Shown here: positions 6,138 through 9,441 of the stretch, in pieces
Position numbering within the stretch: the stretch's first letter is position 1
How the letters are laid out: each line of letters starts with the position of its first letter
Translations under genes and position numbers: made by a program
Notes under the pieces: model-generated
Database searches by the model: none
The model's input: the letters and a program-made list of their open reading frames with translations, nothing else
Told to the model about the DNA's origin: nothing
DNA from: a bacterium
GTDB taxonomy: Bacteria; Patescibacteriota; Saccharimonadia; Saccharimonadales; UBA4665
DNA length: 9,441 nucleotides
Direction: 5' to 3'
Assembly: GCA_021846765.1 (NCBI GenBank)
Contig: JAJZWH010000037.1
Coordinates: 1 to 9,441, forward strand

Positions 6138-7484
6138 TTACAGCCATTTTGCGTCTCCAGCCTCATGATATTCGATACCCTTAGGCCTAAATTGGCTTTG
6201 TTTATCTCTCCAGGCCCCCATATTATCTAAAACCAGGCGGCATGCACTCAAGTGTTTAAGGATATCGTTGGTCGGGGTTGACACGTATAGACTGTGTGAC
6301 GATACGATTATTATTACCTCAAATTCATCCATCCCGTTGGGGTAGCTAAAGGTCTCCACGTCACATATCTCCTTGATTTCCTCCTGTGTATAAAGCGGGT
6401 CGTTAACTTTCACTGGGATATTTACTTCTTTCAGCTGGTTAACAATACTGATGGTCGGCGATAAGATATCCACCTTAATGTCGCCCGTATATGCTAACCC
6501 TAGAATTCCAACACTCTTTACGTTTCTTTTCTTTAAAGATTGGGCCACTCTTTTAGGTTGATTGGCATTAGCCTTAATGCTTGCCTTTAGTAAAGTGAGC
6601 TCATCTGGTTTTTCGGCTCCATCTATAACATAGTAGGGCGCTAATGGTATGCAGTATCCTCCAACCCCAAATGAAGGGTGATAGGTTTCAATATTCCATT
6701 TTGTGCCAGCTAATTTTAGAACTTCCAGAATATTTAAATCAGGATAGGCAAGCGACAACTGATTAGCGAATGTTATATCAAGTTGCCTAAAAGCATTTTC
6801 GACACTCTTAACTAGGCAGGCATGCTTGGCATCTTTGGCAGGCAGCAAATTATCACAGACAATGCTAAGAACCTCAACTACTAAATTTGTGGTAGTCTCA
6901 TCAAACCCGCCAACAATTCGCGGCAAAGATCTAAGAGTTTTGTCTGGAGATACAAACCAGTCACGCCTTGGCGCTACACCAATTCTAATATCTGTGCCAA
7001 TGGAAATTCCTTTGGTTTTTGCTAACTTGACGATAATGCCATCAATTACATTAGGCGAAATTGTACTTTCGATAATAACTAAGGGCGCATCTTTAAATTT
7101 TTTCGTCCTACACCCATCGAAAATTCTCGAGAGTGTATCCGTAAAAGCTCCCATATGGGGTGCACCGTTTTTTTCGGTCGGAACAGCAATTAAGTGAACG
7201 GAGTTTATATCGTCAATTAGTTCATCTAAGTTATTGGTGGCACTAATTAGCCTTTTCTTAGTAAGCGGACCGACATCGAAGTCTAGCCAATACTCAATGT
7301 TAGGGATACTACTTTTACCAGAGATATTTATGTCATCAACTCTTTTTTTTGATATGTCTCCGCCAACGCACTTAATACCCTCTCGTGCAAAGTGAGCGAG
7401 TGATGAATAGCCAATATAGCCTATACCCCATACGGCAAGTTGTTTCTTGCCCGTTTTTAGTGCATCCTGTAATTCTAAAGCCAT
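6138..7484 (-). CDS. Nucleotide-sugar dehydrogenase (UDP-Glc/GDP-Man dehydrogenase superfamily)
   Basis: These enzymes oxidise the C6 hydroxyl of a UDP- or GDP-sugar to a carboxylate in two NAD-dependent steps, giving uronic acids for surface glycans. All three domains are present. The N-terminal Rossmann fold has G20-x-G22-x-x-G25 and a following D43. The central domain has KSVENAFRQ (226-234), which carries the conserved Lys and Asn. The catalytic Cys278 sits in FGVGGYCIPLAPYY. The C-terminal nucleotide-binding domain runs from about 323 to 435. Length (448) is typical. In the C-terminal domain the usual Tyr/Phe-Lys is AYT (T333), and the later D-x-R is D-I-L, so substrate contacts differ from the standard enzymes. 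GGYCIP is nearer the N-acetyl-hexosamine dehydrogenases than UDP-glucose dehydrogenase, but the substrate is uncertain. AGGA abuts the ATG, too close for a normal ribosome site. First gene of the operon. Confidence 0.92.
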   Translation of the reverse strand: MALELQDALKTGKKQLAVWGIGYIGYSSLAHFAREGIKCVGGDISKKRVDDINISGKSSIPNIEYWLDFDVGPLTKKRLISATNNLDELIDDINSVHLIAVPTEKNGAPHMGAFTDTLSRIFDGCRTKKFKDAPLVIIESTISPNVIDGIIVKLAKTKGISIGTDIRIGVAPRRDWFVSPDKTLRSLPRIVGGFDETTTNLVVEVLSIVCDNLLPAKDAKHACLVKSVENAFRQLDITFANQLSLAYPDLNILEVLKLAGTKWNIETYHPSFGVGGYCIPLAPYYVIDGAEKPDELTLLKASIKANANQPKRVAQSLKKRNVKSVGILGLAYTGDIKVDILSPTISIVNQLKEVNIPVKVNDPLYTQEEIKEICDVETFSYPNGMDEFEVIIIVSSHSLYVSTPTNDILKHLSACRLVLDNMGAWRDKQSQFRPKGIEYHEAGDAKWL

Positions 7485-7515
7485 TCCTGCCCGTATATAA
7501 TTACTTAACTTATAT

Positions 7516-7543
7516 ATAATAACAGTTTACTTTTGGCAGTAAA
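7516..7543 (-). promoter_or_regulatory. Promoter of the glycan operon
   Basis: On the minus strand TTTACT (7538-7543) and TATTAT (7516-7521) are 16 nt apart, with 4 and 5 matches to the sigma-70 boxes. The start should be near 7509, giving a leader of about 25 nt to the ATG at 7484. The -35 and the whole spacer lie inside a perfect inverted repeat (see the operator entry). Confidence 0.5.
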
Positions 7544-7547
7544 CTGT
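7522..7547. promoter_or_regulatory. Perfect 10-bp inverted repeat, likely operator
   Basis: ACAGTTTACT (7522-7531) and its exact complement AGTAAACTGT (7538-7547) flank a 6-nt centre. The repeat covers the -35 box and spacer of the glycan operon promoter, where a dimeric repressor would block polymerase. No T-run follows on either strand, so it is not a terminator. No regulator gene is in the window. It could instead be the end of a small mobile element. Confidence 0.6.
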
Positions 7548-7653
7548 CCTGACATTATATTCTCCCCAAAACAGATCCACAAGTCATACTCTTGTCCAAC
7601 GCGATGAGGCTAAAACTAGTATGTGTGGCAGCATGGAGGCTATGACACTAACC

Positions 7654-7909
7654 ATGAATACCACACAATTACCAACTTTAAAGCAGATGACAGATTTTGT
7701 CAGTGGCACTATGCCCATGGATCTATCCTGCCTCAACCAGAAGGAAACTTACAGCTACATCGAGCAAGTATTGATAGCCCGAATTAACTCGGATTGACGA
7801 GATCCATGAAGACTTAAGCGAACTGGCTATGATTAAATTCATGCGCACATTATATTCGTCAGTAGCTAACTACCGCTTTATTAACATTCCTTCTTGGTTT
7901 CAACACTGA
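7654..7909 (+). pseudogene. Frameshifted remnant resembling an integrase-type transposase
   Basis: From ATG 7654 one frame reads about 47 codons (MNTTQLPTLKQMTDF, then CLNQKETYSYIEQVL) to a TGA at 7795. The +1 frame takes over at once at 7796 with DEIHEDLSELAMIKFMRTLY and runs to a TGA at 7907. The first part resembles the N-terminus, and the second the 'D-x-L-H-E-x-L-S' region, of integrase-core transposases that I recall in CPR genomes. The part that normally lies between them (a helix-turn-helix region) and the whole catalytic domain are missing. So this is a relic with an internal deletion, a frameshift and a lost C-terminus. In-frame ATGs also occur at 7621, 7633 and 7642; GGAGG at 7635-7639 is 14 nt before 7654. 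Pseudogene status is clear if the family call holds; the family call is from memory and moderate. Confidence 0.5.
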
Positions 7910-8019
7910 TAGGCTGAAGGGATAGTTGTCCACCAAACAACTTAATTGGATACCGAAATCATAGACAATCCTTTATGCATGGATAGAAACCATCAGCCTA
8001 AAAAAGAGTACTAAATTAA

Positions 8020-8048
8020 TTGATACAATAACTCCCTTATGCTTAAAT
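8020..8048 (+). promoter_or_regulatory. Candidate promoter of the LamG surface-protein gene
   Basis: TTGATA (8020-8025) and TTAAAT (8043-8048) are 17 nt apart, with 5 and 4 consensus matches. Transcription would start near 8055, placing the Shine-Dalgarno-like site at 8087-8093 in the leader. The remaining 7910-8019 holds nothing I can identify. Confidence 0.4.
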
Positions 8049-8082
8049 AAATTGCAGTTGTTTTCTTGGCTCGATTTGTAAA

Positions 8083-9441
8083 ATGAGGGAGGATCTCGGC
8101 ATTCACAACAAAACCAAAAAATTAGGTTCGCTCATTAAAACCATCTTGGGTGCTAGCTTGTTATTGTTTAGTGCTATCATAATTTACGCTCAACCGGTAT
8201 TTGCTGCTGGACAGGGCGGTTTAGCGGGCTATTGGAAGCTCGATGAGACTACTGCAGGCTCCACGGCTATCGACTCATCTGGTATGGGTAACAATTTAAC
8301 GCCTAGCGGCAGCCCTCAACCATCAACTAATGTGCCAGCAGCGATCAGATTTCCGGATAGTAGAAGCTTAGCATTCAACGGATCGAACACTTTGGATATG
8401 GCGAATCCTGTTGGGGTAAACTATGGAACATCACCTCGGAGCATATCGGCCTGGATTTATCCAACTGCGGCACCTTCTAGTTCGACAACAGCAGTGCCAG
8501 CGGCATATGGTCAATGTGTCTACAACGGTGTCAGTACCAATCTTGGCATGGAGTTTGGATTCTACCTTGATTCATCGATGGACTTACACTTTTGGGGTTG
8601 TGGAAGTAATTATGACTTTAACACCAATCAAACTATCCCATTAGATCAATGGTCAAATGTGGTGGTTACGTATAACGGCAGCACGGTCATTGTTTATTTA
8701 AATGGAGTCCTAATAGCTTCTCAGGCCAGGACAATGGTGTCGCAAGGAAGTTCAACGCCTCAAGTAGAAATTGGCAGCGCCTCTCTTATGGATGGTACCC
8801 CTGATTATTTTACAGGCAATGTTGATGACGTAAGGATATACACTAGAGCACTTTCGCCAACTGAGGTATCTGAGTTGGCGCACACGGGTAATACTGCGGC
8901 TACCTGGACTGGGGGCACTTCTGCCAGCTGGCTGAACCCGTCTAACTGGAATATTGACGCGGTGCCAGACGCATATACAGATATTGTTGTCGGTAGCGGC
9001 ACTTACCAGCCGGTTTTAACAACAGCAACTGGCATGGCTAATTTGACCATTAATGCTGGCAGTCTACTAAATCTTAATGGCCAAAATCTGACCATGAATG
9101 ATGCTGGCAGTTTCATCAATAACGGTACGCTTATACTGCAGGGCAATGAAAACGTGTCTGGACTGATTAACGTTCCTACCAGCGGAACGGTAGAATATGA
9201 CGGCAGCAGCACTTATTCTTCACTTGCCGCAGGTAATATATATCATGGACTGATCTTTGATGGTACTGGTTCGTGGACGTTAAATGGACCGCTCACGGTT
9301 GACGGAAATCTCAACATCGTAAATGGAACTGTTTCTTCGGACGGTAACAACATTTCCGTTGGCGGTAACTGGTCTAATAATGGTACATATAACGCCAACG
9401 GCAATACCGTCACATTAAATGGTAACAGCCAATCCATAGCC
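8083..9441 (+). CDS. Large secreted LamG-domain protein with beta-strand repeats (N-terminal 453 codons, runs off window)
   Basis: The frame is open from ATG 8083 to the last base. An N-terminal Lys-rich region (10-19) and a hydrophobic core (about 21-36) end in PVFA-AG, a signal peptidase I site after Ala41. Residues 46-270 form a LamG/concanavalin-like lectin domain: GLAGYWKLDE at the start, ISAWIYP, WSNVVVTYNGSTVIVYLNG (190-208) and the closing GNVDDVRIYTRALSPTE (245-261). C145 and C173 could form a disulphide. A TWTGGTSASWLNPSNWN linker (274-290) follows. Then Asn/Gly/Thr-rich beta repeats begin, with the element G-x-x-x-NNGT seen at 342-349 and 428-435, as in cell-surface adhesins. The protein is exported and probably displayed on the surface to bind glycans or host cells. 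An in-frame ATT at 8101 is an alternative start. The region is richer in G+C than the left half. The three ORFs opposite (8805-9437) are shadows. Confidence 0.88.
   Translation, partial: MREDLGIHNKTKKLGSLIKTILGASLLLFSAIIIYAQPVFAAGQGGLAGYWKLDETTAGSTAIDSSGMGNNLTPSGSPQPSTNVPAAIRFPDSRSLAFNGSNTLDMANPVGVNYGTSPRSISAWIYPTAAPSSSTTAVPAAYGQCVYNGVSTNLGMEFGFYLDSSMDLHFWGCGSNYDFNTNQTIPLDQWSNVVVTYNGSTVIVYLNGVLIASQARTMVSQGSSTPQVEIGSASLMDGTPDYFTGNVDDVRIYTRALSPTEVSELAHTGNTAATWTGGTSASWLNPSNWNIDAVPDAYTDIVVGSGTYQPVLTTATGMANLTINAGSLLNLNGQNLTMNDAGSFINNGTLILQGNENVSGLINVPTSGTVEYDGSSTYSSLAAGNIYHGLIFDGTGSWTLNGPLTVDGNLNIVNGTVSSDGNNISVGGNWSNNGTYNANGNTVTLNGNSQSIA
8087..8093 (+). promoter_or_regulatory. Shine-Dalgarno-like site inside the annotated N-terminus
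   Basis: GGGAGGA lies 2 nt after the first ATG (8083) and ends 8 nt before an in-frame ATT at 8101. That is ideal spacing for a start at 8101, whereas the ATG at 8083 has no ribosome site upstream. Either the gene starts at a rare ATT, or the ATG is used without Shine-Dalgarno pairing. Confidence 0.4.

Noticed and set aside
846..7197. Plus-strand ORFs of 72-123 codons opposite the minus-strand genes (846-1064, 4054-4350, 5902-6132, 6826-7197)
   Set aside because: Each is fully antisense to a better supported gene and none shows a family motif or a ribosome site.
8805..9437. Three consecutive minus-strand ORFs of 64-69 codons opposite the LamG gene
   Set aside because: They lie entirely antisense to a long open plus-strand frame with clear domain structure, have no ribosome sites, and are shadows of its Ala/Gly/Thr-rich codons.
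1..9441. Reassignment of TGA to Gly, as in Gracilibacteria and SR1
   Set aside because: No intact gene has a visible end at TGA, which raised the idea. However, no conserved family gene contains an in-frame TGA; all read cleanly in the standard code.
1..9441. CRISPR arrays, tRNA or rRNA genes, riboswitches and replication origins
   Set aside because: I looked in all intergenic stretches and saw no regular repeats, cloverleaf, rRNA-like sequence or recognisable aptamer core.

Overview
The window looks like a chromosomal piece of a small-genome bacterium, most likely a member of the Candidate Phyla Radiation (Patescibacteria, perhaps Saccharibacteria). This is an inference. It rests on an AT-rich left part, several short proteins of unknown family, a two-helix membrane protein of a type I associate with CPR genomes, and weak or absent Shine-Dalgarno sites in front of many genes. 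The standard bacterial code fits: every intact gene with a visible end stops at TAA or TAG, and none needs a reassigned TGA.

Left part (1-2000): two minus-strand genes in tandem, 80 and 496 codons long, 6 nt apart, neither assignable to a known family. They appear to share an N-terminal module (a Tyr-x8-Gly element, a CPxD motif and a later Pro-Glu), which suggests duplication. Upstream lies a possible 48-residue ORF. Middle (2100-4440): a plus-strand Nudix hydrolase with an altered Nudix box; a convergent YihY/BrkB-family membrane protein; a divergent 45-residue basic protein with an excellent ribosome binding site; a strong bidirectional terminator; and a two-TM membrane protein reading toward that terminator.

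4441-5174 is decayed DNA. Its one recognisable content is a PIN-domain toxin gene on the minus strand that has lost its start codon, gained an internal stop and lost the centre of the domain. From 7484 down to 5175 a two-gene minus-strand operon makes a nucleotide-sugar dehydrogenase and a polyprenyl-phosphate sugar phosphotransferase. Together these would supply an acidic sugar and/or start a surface glycan on its lipid carrier. Its promoter carries a perfect 10-bp inverted repeat across the -35 and spacer, a likely operator.

Right part (7550-9441): a frameshifted remnant that resembles an integrase-type transposase, then the first 453 codons of a large secreted protein that runs off the window. 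It has a signal peptide, a LamG/concanavalin-like domain and the beginning of Asn/Gly-rich beta-strand repeats. This part is visibly richer in G+C than the left part. The surface glycan operon, the surface protein and the decayed toxin and transposase genes together give the right half the look of a variable cell-surface island. I see no complete undescribed system. The best leads are the paired unknown genes at the left end and the regulated glycan operon next to the giant surface protein.
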